Assembly (NCBI GenBank): GCA_022432975.1
Contig: CM039508.1
Span: forward strand, 28,647,008-28,711,007
Length of the DNA: 64,000 nucleotides
From: Begonia masoniana
Lineage: Eukaryota; Streptophyta; Magnoliopsida; Cucurbitales; Begoniaceae
Reading direction: 5' to 3'
In this document: in pieces, positions 1 to 11,800 of the stretch
Layout: every line of letters begins with the position of its first letter
Position numbering within the stretch: the first letter of the stretch is position 1
Made by a program: the position numbers and the translations under genes
The notes under the pieces: generated by a model
Databases searched by the model: none
Told to the model about the DNA's origin: nothing
The model's input: only the letters and a program-made list of their open reading frames with translations

Positions 1-721
1 TCATCCGAGTGCGCACCTCCGAGCAAATCAGGTGTGGCTACGGTAGGTGCCATCCAACAGTCCAGATCAGCGATTCGAGCGCGCCTACGATCAACGGTGA
101 GGAGCAGCTCCCGCGCGCGATCCGTTGCTCCAGCGCGCGCCTCATCCATTGGCTGGTTGCTGCCCGCGCGCGCTCCTGCCAGATCTTCTTGCTGCCCGCG
201 TGCCAACTTGATCAAAGGTTGATAATTGCCATGTCATTGATCCACTTTGCCACCCACATTTGTACCTGTAATTTCTTACCTTTAAGTGTGGGTACTTCTT
301 TGAGCTAAGGCTTTCTTTGGGCTCCCTTTGATGAAGTGCTTTCCTTTGTTGAAAAATTTGTTGAATAATTCTTCAACCTATCATCCACCAATATTCATCT
401 AACCCTAAACACACAATCTAATGCATGATGCAATTATAAATAATTCATACAAAAAGGCTAATGGATGCCAAATAAGTTTAAAATTAAAATTACACATTTA
501 GAGTCCCGGGAAGACAAATTCCCATTGGGCTGCTAGAAATCTCTGTGTAAGTGCTCTAGTGAAGGCTATGCAGGGGTTTATCCATATCTTCTGAAGTCGG
601 CTCCCATGTGAAATCCACAATGGGGTCAAAACCTGTAAAAAGAGAAAAATTATTAGCAAATTGATTAATTAAATTATGGGCCCGAGTTTGAGATCTCGTG
701 ATGGGCCTCCGTGGCATATCA
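1..721 (-). repeat. Element A 3' LTR, truncated by window edge
   Basis: The sense (minus) strand LTR begins TGATATGCC at position 721 and runs left off the window. It matches the start of the 5' LTR (45047-45767) throughout with scattered substitutions. Its first part encodes the C-terminal tail of the A polyprotein (556-721). The 5' LTR is 1541 bp, so about 820 bp of this LTR lies outside the window. Confidence 0.85.
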
Positions 722-735
722 TCCCCTCTTGGTGG
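722..735 (-). other. Element A polypurine tract
   Basis: On the minus strand a purine run (AAGAGGGGA) ends directly before the LTR start TGATATGCC. This is the position expected for plus-strand DNA priming. Element B has GGGGAGGA at the equivalent place. Confidence 0.7.
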
Positions 736-1248
736 CTGAGGATTTGACCTCAAATCCGTTTGTTCAGCCCCCTCTTCATAACCCAACTCTTCTATATAAG
801 GGGATAAATTTGCACATTAAAAGTTGATGACACCCCATATTCGCTAGGTAATTCCAATTTATATGCATTATTATTAATTCGTTCCAAGATTTTAAAGGGA
901 CCTTCAGCTCTAGGTAAGAGTTTGGAGCGTCTCTTGGCTGGCAATCTCTCTTTTTGAAGGTGTAACCATAATAAATCTCCTACATTAAAGATTACCTCTT
1001 TTCGTCCCTTATTGGCATGTTTAGCGTAATTGGCGTTATTCTTTTCAATAGTTTGGCAGACTTTCTCATTTAACTTCTTGACTTGCTCCGCTTTGCTTGC
1101 TCCCGAAAGGTTTATAAGGTCCTGGGTCGGAATGGGAATGAAGGTCAGTGGTGAGTTCGGATTAAATCCATAGGCTACCTCAAAGACCGTTTGCTGGGTG
1201 GTGGAGTGAAGGCTTCTGTTGTAACAGAATTCAACTTGGGGTAGCACT

Positions 1249-1253
1249 ATGTC
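1249..1253. repeat. TSD ATGTC, left copy (Tekay element)
   Basis: ATGTC lies directly before the LTR start TGTGACA and is repeated at 13767-13771 directly after the other LTR end TGTTACA. Confidence 0.95.
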
Positions 1254-1553
1254 TGTGACAGCCCGCAACCAAACCCGATCGGGATCCGAGAAACGAGCCG
1301 TCACTCCGGGACATTTAACAGAAAACAGGGACTATTTTTTTTTTAAACAAACAGAAAACAGACTGAACTTTTAAGAGTAAAACCCTAAAGCTTAACAGAG
1401 AAGGAAAAACATTTCCGGGATTTGGAATCAGAACAGAGAAAAGGAAACAGTTCAAAACTAGACTACCAAATGAATGGCAGAAGGAGAAATGAAACAGTGC
1501 AATTAGCAGAAGCAGGAAACAGGAAATGAAGGCAGAAGACTTAGTTTAAAAAG

Positions 1554-1660
1554 GCAGCGATGAATTCAAATAATAATTAAACCAATAAGACGGAGGCAGG
1601 AGGCGGAGGGCAGCGATGAATTCAAATAATAATTAAACCAATAAGACAGGAGGCAGGGCG
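1554..1660. repeat. 57-bp tandem duplication in the 3' LTR
   Basis: Two adjacent copies of a segment starting CAGCGATGAATTC and ending in a GGAGG-rich stretch. The other LTR has one copy, so the duplication arose after insertion. Confidence 0.8.
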
Positions 1661-1725
1661 GAAGATGTAAATAGTGGATGATGTGAATAAGACAAAAGTG
1701 AACAGTGCACCGGTGGATATAATAT

Positions 1726-2588
1726 GTGAACAGTGACCGGTGGATGAAAAATGTGAACAATGACCGGTGGATGAAAAATGTGAACAGTAACCGGATGATG
1801 AAAAATGTGAACAGTGACCGGATGATGAAAATTGTGAACAGTGACCGGTGGATGAAAAATGTGAACAGTAACCGGATGATGAAAAATGTGAACACTGACC
1901 GGATGATGAAAAATGTGAACAGTGACCGGATGATGAAAATTGTGAAAAGTGACCGGTGGATGAAAAATGTGAACAGTAACCGGATGATGAAAAATGTGAA
2001 CAGTGACCGGATGATGAAAATTGTGAACAGTGACCGGTGGATGAAAAATGTAAACAGTAACCGGATGATGAAAAATGTGAACAGTGACCGGATGATGAAA
2101 ATTGTGAACAGTAACCGGATGATGAAAATTGTGAACAACACCGGTGGATGAAAAATGTGAACAGTAACCGGATGATGAAAAATGTGAACAGTGACCGGAT
2201 GATGAAAATTGTGAACAGTGACCGGTGGATGAAAAATGTGAACAGTAACCGGATGATGAAAAATGTGAATAGTGACCGGATGATGAAAATTGTGAACAGT
2301 AACCGGATGATGAAAAATGTGAACAGTGACCGGATGATGAAAATTGTGAACAGTGAGCGGTGGATGAAAAATGTGAACAGTGACCGGATGAATAAAAATT
2401 GTGAACAGTGACCGGTGGATGAAAAATGTGAACAGTAACCGGATGATGAAAAATGTGAACAGTGACCGGATGATGAAAATTGTGAACAGTAACCGGATGA
2501 TGAAAAATGTGAACAGTGACCGGATGATGAAAATTGTGAACAGTGACCGGTGGATGAAAAATGTGAACAGTGACCGGATGAATAAAAC
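1726..2588. repeat. 27-bp minisatellite, about 32 units (3' LTR)
   Basis: Tandem 27-bp units beginning GTGAACAGT and ending GATGAAAAAT. They vary mainly at three places: A or G after CAGT, ATG or TGG after CCGG, and A or T in GAAAA(A/T)TG. The TGG-type unit recurs along the whole array, often as a three-unit (81-bp) higher-order repeat. As 27 is a multiple of three and the unit lacks stops in several frames, long artificial open frames appear on both strands; they are not genes. Confidence 0.95.
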
Positions 2589-4195
2589 TTAAAAGACAAA
2601 ACTGGCAACTTTTAACATGATTACATGAAAACAGAAGTTGTGGAAACAGAATGTATGAAAACTTCAAACTTCAGAAAACGATTCAAAACATGATTTTGAA
2701 CATATCGGAAAAAACACGACGGAATTTTAAGGAAAAACAAATTACATGGATGGCTCTAACATGACAGAAACTTAAGGAAAAATCACACTACATGGATAGC
2801 TCTAAAACCAGAAACTGTCCATGCACAGACTAACAGAAAATATTCCAAACAAATTCCAGAATACTTTAAAACATGGTTCAACTGTCAAATACAGAGGTTT
2901 TAAACATCAATACAGGTTCCATACATCGTTTTACAAACCACAAAGTAGTACAGAACTGGACCTACATTTTAAATGTTTTAAAATTTCAAAAGCTATACAA
3001 TATTGGACATAACTTCAGAAAATGCATTCTCACAGGATTAACTCTTGTCTGACTGCAGCAGCTAAACCCCGTGAGCTCTATCCATCAACTACATTAGCTC
3101 GTCATTTTGAGGCACAAGGTCCTCATTTGGAGTATCCGTACCTACAACATGAAGTTCATCTATGAGCCTAGAGCTCAGTAAGGACATACTAGAATGCAGT
3201 GTGCATATGCTATGCATGAACATTTTCAAATACATGAACATTACAGTTCATTACATTACGTTTCACTGGACAGGAAGGTATAAGTGGGTAGAGGAGCTGG
3301 CGCAATAGGAGTACATGCCACAACAGGACATAACAGGAGTACATGACAGGATGCCAGTCCTCATCCACACTTAACCATACATTTCATTACAGGTTTTATC
3401 TTACTTAACTTCAAACCGTGTACAGAAAACATTTTCATGACTTTCAGAGAAAACGTGTATGCATGAACATTCATAGACATGCGACAGAATAATAAGCAGA
3501 ATAAGCAGAATATAAAACAAAATACACTTAACCTAAACATAACCTATGGTTTAACTACCCAACAGAAATCCCGACAACATAAACCTAGTACCTCCGTGTT
3601 GTAGGGCCTTAAGGGCCAAACCTAAACGTATGAACTTACCTGTTGTCCGAAATGCAGCAAGCTATGCGCGCACAACAACGTTGGTTCGCGAACCTATAGC
3701 ATGCATAAACGGACATTAACCCTAAACATCACGAAACTAGCAAATGAATAAACAAAAAAAATCGTTTTCTATCTAAGATGATTACCTTAGACCGAAAAGC
3801 AGGAGGAAAATAAGAGAAGGAAGAAACTCCTTGCGTTGGTTTTCTTTAACCGAAAGAGAGAAGCAGAGAGGAAAATGAGAGAGAGCAGAGAGGGAAAATG
3901 TCTCACGTAGGAGGAAGAGAAGGAAATGGGATACATGGCTTGTCTTCTTCCACAAGTTTGCCAAGTGTCAATCATCCATTTGATTTCTCCCACCAACCTT
4001 AATTTCTTCCTAATTTGCCCTTCCATTGGTTTTTAACTAAAACATTATTTAGTTAATCGATTCGGTCTCACGAATCACCCTCGTTCGATTAAACACGTCG
4101 ACAATTTTATTAAAAACAATCATTTCATTAATATCGGAGAAATTCCGCTTACATATTCGGGGAATTATTACATAGGCAAAATGCCGGGTGTTACA

Positions 4196-4215
4196 TTCCA
4201 CCCACCTTAACAGAA
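4196..4215 (-). other. Polypurine tract of Tekay element
   Basis: The minus strand reads TTAAGGTGGGTGGAA directly before the 3' LTR start TGTAACACC. This is the usual plus-strand primer position. Confidence 0.8.
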
Positions 4216-4235
4216 ATTTTGTCCCCAAAATTTGC

Positions 4236-7200
4236 CTAAGCAAAGAGGTCTGGATATTGGGCTCTAACATCCGCTTGTCTTTCCCATGTGGCTTCCTCCA
4301 CATTGTGATTACGCCATAAAACTTTCACCAACGGGACCACTCGATTGAGCAACACTTTGAGTGACATATCCAATATCTTTATAGGTCTTTCTTCATATGT
4401 CAGCGTCGGCATGATATCAAAGTCCACATGTTCCACTATTTGGGTTGGATCTCGTACGCACTTTCTCAGCATCGAAACATGGAAGACATTATGAACTCCA
4501 TCCATAGACGCTGGCAACTGTAGCTTGTAAGCCACGCTTCCCACACGCTTTAGAATGGGAAAAGGTCCAATGAACCGTGGGCTGAGCTTCCCTTTCTTGC
4601 CAAATCTCATTACACCTTTGAAAGGCGACACCTTCAGGAATACTTCATCGCCTTCAGCGAACTCCAAGTCTCTCCGTCTCCGATCTGCATAACTTTTCTG
4701 TCGACTCATAGCAGTGTTGATTCGTTGTTTGATAACAGCAATCACCTCAGACATCTGCTGTAATATCTCAGGGCCGGCAAGTCTGGACTCTCCAACTTCA
4801 TCCCAACATAACGGAGATCTACATTTTCTGCCATAGAGGGCTTTATATGGAGCCATGCCGATAGTAGCCTGGTAGCTGTTATTATAAGCGAATTCAATTA
4901 ACGGCAAATATCTACTCCAAGGAGCATGAAGTTCCAACACGCACGACCTTAACATGTCCTCTAATATCTGAATTGTTCTCTCAGATTGTCCATCTGTCTG
5001 TGGGTGAAACGCCGTGCTGAAATCCAGCTTTGTACCCAAGGAGCTTTGCAAACTTTTCCAAAACCTGGAAGTGAATCTAGGATCCCGGTCAGATACAATT
5101 GACACCGGAATACCATGCAACTTGACAATCTCACCAATGTATAACTCTGCATACTGGTCCATAGAGAATGTCGTCTTCACAGGTAGAAAATGGGCCGACT
5201 TCGTCAATCTGTCTACTATGACCCATATGCTATTGTGGCCCTTAGCTGTTCTTGGAAGGCTAACAACAAAGTCCATCGTAATATTCTCCCATTTCCATTC
5301 GGGAATCGGGAGAGGCTGAAGCGTCCCAGCTGGTCGTTGATGTTCAGCCTTGACTTGTTGACATATCATGCAAGACTCCACAAATTTGGCCACTTCATTC
5401 TTCATATTCGGCCACCAGAAGTGAAGTTTTAAGTCTTGATACATCGTCGTGCTTCTTAGATGCACAGAGAAAGAAGACGAGTGGGCTTCCGACAAGATGT
5501 TCTTTCGTAGCTCTTCATCTCTCGGAACATACCACCTATCTTTGAACTTCAGAATACCATCTCCCGAATAACTGAAATCAGAAAAAGCCATAGGTAACTT
5601 GTTCACTATATCGGCCATCTCCTTTGAATTGGTCTTCTGGGCTTCCTTAATTCTGTCCAGAATAGTTGGCCGTAACGTTAAATTTGCCAACACGGCTGAC
5701 AGCTTAGAAACCACTTCCAAATCAAATCTCTGAATTTCTGTCCTCAAAGGCATTGACATGGCCGTCAAGGCCGGTTGCATAGTAGCCGGCATCCTGCTCA
5801 ATGCATCAGCCACCACGTTTGCTTTCCCCGGGTGATATTTGATCTCGATGTCATAGTCTTTCACAAATTCGAGCCACCGTCGTTGCCTCATGTTTAACTC
5901 TTTCTGGGTAAATATGTACTTCAAGCTTTTGTGATCCAAAAACACCTCACATGATTGCCCATACAAGTGGTGTCTCCATACCTTCAGTGCAAAGACAACT
6001 GCCGCTAACTCCAAGTCATGAGTAGGGTAGTTTTGCTCGTGGTTCTTCAATTGTCTGGATGCGTATGCCACCACTTTTCCTTCTTGCATTAATACGCAAC
6101 CCAGGCCAATCCTCGACGCGTCGCAATAAATACTGAACTTGCCGCTTTCAACTGGCAACACTAACAGAGGAGCAGCGGTTAACTTTTGCTTAAGTGTCTG
6201 AAAGCTCACCTCACATGCTTCAGACCACCGGAACTTGATGTCCTTCCTTGTTAAGCTGGTCATAGGTTTTGCTATCACGGAGAATCCCTTGATGAATTTC
6301 CTGTAATAACCAGCTAGTCCGATAAAGCTCCGTACCTCGCTTGCATTCCTCGGCCTTGGCCAGTCTCTTACAGCCTCAATCTTGGCCGGGTCCACAGATA
6401 CTCCTTCAGCAGAGACCACGTGGCCTAGGAAATTAATTTTGTTCAACCAGAATTCACACTTTGATAGTTTGGCAAACAATTGATGCTGTTTTAGAGTCGA
6501 CAGCACAATAGCCAAGTGCTCTCTATGCTCCTCTTCAGTCCGAGAATAAACTAGGATGTCGTCAATGAAGACGATTACGAATTTGTCCAAGAACTCCTGG
6601 AATACCCTATTCATCAAGTCCATAAATGCCGCAGGGGCATTAGTTAACCCGAACGACATCACTAAGAACTCGTAGTGTCCGTATCGGGTCCTGAAGGCGG
6701 TCTTTGGAATATCATTTGCTCTAACCTTCAACTGGTAATAACCGGAGCGCAAGTCAATCTTAGAAAATACCCGAGCCCCCTGTAGTTGGTCAAATAAGTC
6801 ATCGATTCTCGGCAACGGGTACTTATTCTTGATAGTCAACTTGTTCAGCTCACGGTAGTCAATACACATTCGTAGGGACCCATCTTTCTTCTTAACGAAC
6901 AAGACGGGAGCACCCCACGGAGAGAAACTAGGGTGAACAAAACCCTTGTCCACCAATTCTTTTAGCTGAGCCTTCAACTCCCTCAGTTCAATTGGCGCCA
7001 TACGATAAGGATTCTTCGATACTGGTTCAGCGCCAGGATATACATCGATTTCGAACTCGATCTCACGATCAGGTGGCAATCCTTGTAAGTCATCCAGGAA
7101 GACCTCTGAGAAGTCTCGAACTACAGGAATATTTTGAAGTTCCACCTCACCTTGTCTTTGAACATCTACTACGTGGGCAAGGAATCCGACACATCCTGAC

Positions 7201-7706
7201 CTCATCAGCTGTTGAGCTTTCAAGGTGGATATAACAGTCATACTATGTTTATTTGGTATTGCCTGATAGGAGAACTCTACTTCGTTCGGGCGCTTAAACG
7301 ACACTAGCCCGGACCTACAGTTGATGGTGGCATGATGTCTAAACAGCCAGTCCATCCCCAGAATGACATCGTACCCTTTCATACCAATAACGATGAGGTT
7401 GGCGTACAACTTCTGGTCTCCTACTGACACTATATCACCCTGTATGACCTGCTCGGAGTGCATAAACTCTCCGGACGGTAGCATAATGCTGTAGGGCTGA
7501 TCAGACAACGTACAACTAACCTTTTGTCTAACTACGAAGTCCCCCGACACAAATGAATGTGTGGCCCAAGTATCCCACAAGGTATAAGCAGGTACATCAC
7601 ACACCAAAATTGTACCTATGATTGCTGTGTGCAGATCAGCATCATCAACATCCTCCATCATTGCAAAAACTCTGGGTACGGCTTGACCTGTTCTGGTGTC
7701 GGGCAT
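4236..7706 (-). CDS. pol: Tekay pol polyprotein (protease, RT, RNase H, integrase, chromodomain)
   Basis: One uninterrupted frame of 1156 codons. In order: aspartic protease around residues 30-130; RT about 230-410 with FIDD (Asp382/383); RNase H about 520-640 with Asp529, Glu566, Asp591, Asp634; integrase zinc-binding region about 735-785 (His742, Cys779, Cys782); catalytic core Asp812, Asp873, Glu909 in D,D35E spacing; then a C-terminal chromodomain about 1100-1156. The protease motif is abnormal: the usual DTGATHSF reads DTWATHSF (residues 45-52), so Gly is replaced by Trp and the enzyme is probably inactive. The apparent start Met is not a true start. The same frame continues upstream through a gag zinc knuckle and is only broken by TAA at 7734-7736. 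The element is therefore a gag-pol fusion interrupted by a stop. Protein acts in the retrotransposon particle and nucleus; the chromodomain is known in the family to guide integration to heterochromatin. Confidence 0.93.
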   Translation of the reverse strand: MPDTRTGQAVPRVFAMMEDVDDADLHTAIIGTILVCDVPAYTLWDTWATHSFVSGDFVVRQKVSCTLSDQPYSIMLPSGEFMHSEQVIQGDIVSVGDQKLYANLIVIGMKGYDVILGMDWLFRHHATINCRSGLVSFKRPNEVEFSYQAIPNKHSMTVISTLKAQQLMRSGCVGFLAHVVDVQRQGEVELQNIPVVRDFSEVFLDDLQGLPPDREIEFEIDVYPGAEPVSKNPYRMAPIELRELKAQLKELVDKGFVHPSFSPWGAPVLFVKKKDGSLRMCIDYRELNKLTIKNKYPLPRIDDLFDQLQGARVFSKIDLRSGYYQLKVRANDIPKTAFRTRYGHYEFLVMSFGLTNAPAAFMDLMNRVFQEFLDKFVIVFIDDILVYSRTEEEHREHLAIVLSTLKQHQLFAKLSKCEFWLNKINFLGHVVSAEGVSVDPAKIEAVRDWPRPRNASEVRSFIGLAGYYRKFIKGFSVIAKPMTSLTRKDIKFRWSEACEVSFQTLKQKLTAAPLLVLPVESGKFSIYCDASRIGLGCVLMQEGKVVAYASRQLKNHEQNYPTHDLELAAVVFALKVWRHHLYGQSCEVFLDHKSLKYIFTQKELNMRQRRWLEFVKDYDIEIKYHPGKANVVADALSRMPATMQPALTAMSMPLRTEIQRFDLEVVSKLSAVLANLTLRPTILDRIKEAQKTNSKEMADIVNKLPMAFSDFSYSGDGILKFKDRWYVPRDEELRKNILSEAHSSSFSVHLRSTTMYQDLKLHFWWPNMKNEVAKFVESCMICQQVKAEHQRPAGTLQPLPIPEWKWENITMDFVVSLPRTAKGHNSIWVIVDRLTKSAHFLPVKTTFSMDQYAELYIGEIVKLHGIPVSIVSDRDPRFTSRFWKSLQSSLGTKLDFSTAFHPQTDGQSERTIQILEDMLRSCVLELHAPWSRYLPLIEFAYNNSYQATIGMAPYKALYGRKCRSPLCWDEVGESRLAGPEILQQMSEVIAVIKQRINTAMSRQKSYADRRRRDLEFAEGDEVFLKVSPFKGVMRFGKKGKLSPRFIGPFPILKRVGSVAYKLQLPASMDGVHNVFHVSMLRKCVRDPTQIVEHVDFDIMPTLTYEERPIKILDMSLKVLLNRVVPLVKVLWRNHNVEEATWERQADVRAQYPDLFA

Positions 7707-8655
7707 TGGGCAATCCCGAACAAGATGGCCTACTTAGCCGCATCGGAAACATTGGCCAGTGTAGAGCCTACATTCCCCCGTATGATTTCTCTGGCAACGT
7801 GGGCATACAGGAAGCTGAGGAGCTCCCATAGGTCTTTTCCCTTTGTCCTGATAAATGGCAACTTCATTTGGTCTCTTGACACCTCTGTTCTGTTGCTACC
7901 GTGGTTGCCCAAATTGTCCCTTTTGTTGTTGTTGTTGCTGCTGAGGGGCATCCTGCATGATTCTCTTTGATGTATATCTCTGAGACTTTGCCTCTAAGGC
8001 TTCCAACTGATAAGCCTTAGCTACCACCTTTGTGTATGGGGCCTCGTCAAATCCCCCGTATGTAATCCCTCGTAAGAGATCCATCTTCAAACCCTGGATA
8101 AATTGATGCACCTTATTTTCGTCGGTGGCCACTAGGTGAGGTGCATAACGGGATAGTGAATCAAATTTCTGAACATACTCAGCCACTGTTCCAAATTGTC
8201 GCAGTCGAGAGAATTCTAACAACTTCTCCTTCCTCATACTGCGGTCGAAGTATTTCTCGTAGAAGAGCCCTTTGAATCCCTCCCAACTTAATGCCACAGT
8301 GGTTGACTGCACTGTATCCCACCAAAATCCAGCACTCTTGGTGAGATTAAATGAGGCACACATCACTTTCTTGTTTTCCTCCACTTCTGCATAATTCAGC
8401 ATACGTTCAATCTGCCGAATCCATTCTTCGGCTGTGAGTAGGATCTGTTGATAACCCATCGAACATAGGCGGTTGGAGACGCCGGAATCTCTCTCCACTA
8501 GTTTCACGTGGAGCATTCTCATGGTTATTGTTGTTTCCATTGCCCTCCCTAACAATCAAACGCTCGATCATGCGAGATTGAGTACCGGCCAACTCGGTTA
8601 GACGGTCGAGGGCGTCGCCTCTGTCGTTTGCATCACCTTGATTTCCTCTTACCAT
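7707..8655 (-). pseudogene. gag: Tekay gag (capsid and nucleocapsid), frameshifted
   Basis: The first Met at 8655 begins a frame with a Tekay-type gag N-terminus (DALDRLTELAG, RFRRLQPP). The frame shifts near 8430 into the one ending at 7896, which carries the conserved capsid core (AEEWIRQIERML, WEGFKGLFYEKYF, LEFSRLRQFGTVAEYVQKF) and a Gln-rich run (about 7925-7950). Downstream, two zinc motifs are readable in the frame of pol: CPRCQRNHTGEC and a CCHC knuckle [17 protein letters not shown]. The stop (TAA, 7734-7736) replaces the Lys usual in related knuckles. Gag is broken by at least one frameshift, a further frame change before the zinc motifs and one stop. Confidence 0.85.
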
Positions 8656-8801
8656 TCTAGAAAAATCCTATATGAAATAATGAACTTAACTTAATAAACA
8701 AAACAAGTACAGTAAATTAAACACTTACAGTTGGTGAAGCAACCTCACGTGGTGGAATGCGCAGTCAGACATTTCACAGAATCGGTTTTAAAACCTTATC
8801 T

Positions 8802-8812
8802 CTCTGATACCA
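8802..8812 (-). other. Primer-binding site, initiator-Met tRNA type (Tekay)
   Basis: The minus strand reads TGGTATCAGAG four bases downstream of the 5' LTR end. It is complementary to the 3' end of plant initiator-Met tRNA. Confidence 0.85.
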
Positions 8813-8816
8813 TTAC

Positions 8817-11800
8817 TGTGACAGCCCGCAACCAAACCCGATCGGGATCCGAGAACCGAGCCGTCACTCCGGGACATTTAACAGAAAACGGGGACTATTT
8901 TTTTTTTTTTTTTAAACAAACAGAAAACAGACTGAACTTTTAAGAGTAAAACCCTAAAGCTTAACAGAGAAGGAAAAACATTTCCGGGATTTGGAATCAG
9001 AACAGAGAAAAGGAAACAGTTCAAAACTAGACTACAAAATGAATGGCAGAAGGAGAAATGAAACAGTGCAATTAGCAGTAGCAGGAAACAGGAAATGAAG
9101 GCGGAAGACTTAGTTTAAAAAGGCAGCGATGAATTCAAATAATAATTAAACCAATAAGACAGGAGGCAGGGCGGAAGATGTAAATAGTGGATGATGTGAA
9201 TAAGACAAAAGTGAACAGTGCACCGGTGGATATAATATGTGAACAGTGACCGGTGGATGAAAAATGTGAACAGTGACCGGTGGATGAAAAATGTGAACAG
9301 TAACCGGATGATGAAAAATGTGAACAGTGACCGGATGATGAAAATTGTGAACAGATGATGAAAAATGTGAACAGTGACCGATGATGAAAAATGTGAACAG
9401 TGACCGGATGATGAAAATTGTGAACAGTGACCGGATGATGAAAAATGTGAACAGTAACCGGATGATGAAAAATGTGAACAGTGACCGGATGATGAAAAAT
9501 GTGAACAGTGACCGGATGATGAAAAATGTGAACAGTGACCGGATGATGAAAATTGTGAACAGTGACCGGTGGATGAAAAATGTGAACAGTAACCGGATGA
9601 TGAAAAATGTGAACAGTGACCGGATGATGAAAATTGTGAACAGTGACCGGATGATGAAAAATGTGAACAGTGACCGGATGATGAAAAATGTGAACAGTGA
9701 CGGATGATGAAAAATGTGAACAGTAACCGGATGATGAAAAATGTGAACAGTGACCGGTGGATGAAAAATGTGAACAGTAACCGGATGATGAAAAATGTGA
9801 ACAGTGACCGGATGATGAAAATTGTGAACAGTGACCGGTGGATGAAAAATGTGAACAGTAACCGGATGATGAAAAATGTGAACAGTGACCGGATGATGAA
9901 AATTGTGAACAGTAACCGGATGATGAAAATTGTGAACAGTGACCGGTGGATGAAAAATGTGAACAGTAACCGGATGATGAAAAATGTGAACAGTGACCGG
10001 ATGATGAAAATTGTGAACAGTGACCGGTGGATGAAAAATGTGAACAGTAACCGGATGATGAAAAATGTGAACAGTGACCGGATGATGAAAATTGTGAACA
10101 GTAACCGGATGATGAAAAATGTGAACAGTGACCGGATGATGAAAATTGTGAACAGTGACCGGTGGATGAAAAATGTGAACAGTGACCGGATGATGAAAAA
10201 TGTGAACAGTGACCGGTGGATGAAAAATGTGAACAGTAACCGGATGATGAAAAATGTGAACAGTGACCGGATGATGAAAATTGTGAACAGTAACCGGATG
10301 ATGAAAAATGTGAACAGTGACCGGATGATGAAAATTGTGAACAGTGACCGGTGGATGAAAAATGTGAACAGTAACCGGATGATGAAAAATGTGAACAGTG
10401 ACCGGATGATGAAAATTGTGAACAGTAACCGGATGATGAAAAATGTGAACAGTAACCGGATGATGAAAATTGTGAACAGTAACCGGATGATGAAAAATGT
10501 GAACAGTGACCGGATGATGAAAATTGTGAACAGTAACCGGATGATGAAAAATGTGAACAGTAACCGGATGATGAAAAATGTGAACAGTAACCGGATGATG
10601 AAAATTGTGAACAGTAACCGGATGATGAAAAATGTGAACAGTAACCGGATGATGAAAAATGTGAACAGTGACCGGATGATGAAAAATGTGAACAGTAACC
10701 GGATGATGAAAAATGTGAACAGTAACCGGATGATGAAAATTGTGAACAGTAACCGGATGATGAAAAATGTGAACAGTAACCGGATGATGAAAAATGTGAA
10801 CAGTGACCGGATGATGAAAAATGTGAACAGTAACCGGATGATGAAAATTGTGAACAGTAACCGGATGATGAAAATTGTGAACAGTAACCGGATGATGAAA
10901 ATTGTGAACAGTAACCGGATGATGAAAATTGTGAACAGTAACCGGATGATGAAAATTGTGAACAGTAACCGGATGATGAAAATTGTGAACAGTAACCGGA
11001 TGATGAAAATTGTGAACAGTGACCGGATGATGAAAAATGTGAACAGTAACCGGATGATGAAAAATGTGAACAGTAACCGGATGATGAAAAATGTGAACAG
11101 TGACCGGATGATGAAAAATGTGAACAGTAACCGGATGATGAAAATTGTGAACAGTAACCGGATGATGAAAATTGTGAACAGTAACCGGATGATGAAAATT
11201 GTGAACAGTAACCGGATGATGAAAATTGTGAACAGTAACCGGATGATGAAAATTGTGAACAGTGACCGGATGATGAAAATTGTGAACAGTAACCGGATGA
11301 TGAAAAATGTGAACAGTAACCGGATGATGAAAAATGTGAACAGTGACCGGATGATGAAAATTGTGAACAGTAACCGGATGATGAAAAATGTGAACAGTGA
11401 CCGGATGATGAAAATTGTGAACAGTAACCGGATGATGAAAATTGTGAACAGTGACCGGATGATGAAAAATGTGAACAGTGACCGGATGATGAAAATTGTG
11501 AACAGTGACCGGATGATGAAAATTGTGAACAGTAACCGGATGATGAAAATTGTGAACAGTAACCGGATGATGAAAAATGTGAACAGTAACCGGATGATGA
11601 AAAATGTGAACAGTAACCGGATGATGAAAAATGTGAACAGTGACCGGATGATGAAAAATGTGAACAGTAACCGGATGATGAAAATTGTGAACAGTAACCG
11701 GATGATGAAAATTGTGAACAGTAACCGGATGATGAAAATTGTGAACAGTAACCGGATGATGAAAAATGTGAACAGTAACCGGATGATGAAAAATGTGAAC

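Larger units (their letters stand above)
556..1253 (-). pseudogene. Element A integrase C-terminus and LTR-encoded tail
   Basis: The end of the A polyprotein, reading right to left. The segment 792-1253 matches the integrase C-terminal part of element B (shared KGRKEVIF, GDLLWLHL, RINNNAYKLELP). A frameshift near 818 moves the reading to the frame of 556-786, which carries DLRSNPQ, PITRSQTRAHN and a Trp/Glu/Asp-rich end. The last roughly 55 codons lie inside the LTR. The 5' side is cut at 1253 by the Tekay insertion and resumes at 13772. No chromodomain of the Tekay or Reina type is visible, which fits the CRM group. Non-functional because of the insertion and frameshift. Confidence 0.8.
1254..4195 (-). 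repeat. 3' LTR of Tekay element (2942 bp)
   Basis: Begins TGTGACAGCCCGC and ends GGGTGTTACA on the plus strand, giving TG..CA ends. It aligns with 8817-13766 outside the tandem array. It holds about 32 minisatellite units (1726-2588). It also keeps about 200 bp (2589-2795) that are missing next to the array in the other LTR, and has a roughly 57-bp tandem duplication at 1554-1660 that is single in the other LTR (9121-9178). Confidence 0.93.

Noticed and set aside
1566..2667. Frames of 190-344 codons on the minus strand and 60-140 codons on the plus strand
   Set aside because: Same 27-bp repeat in the 3' LTR.
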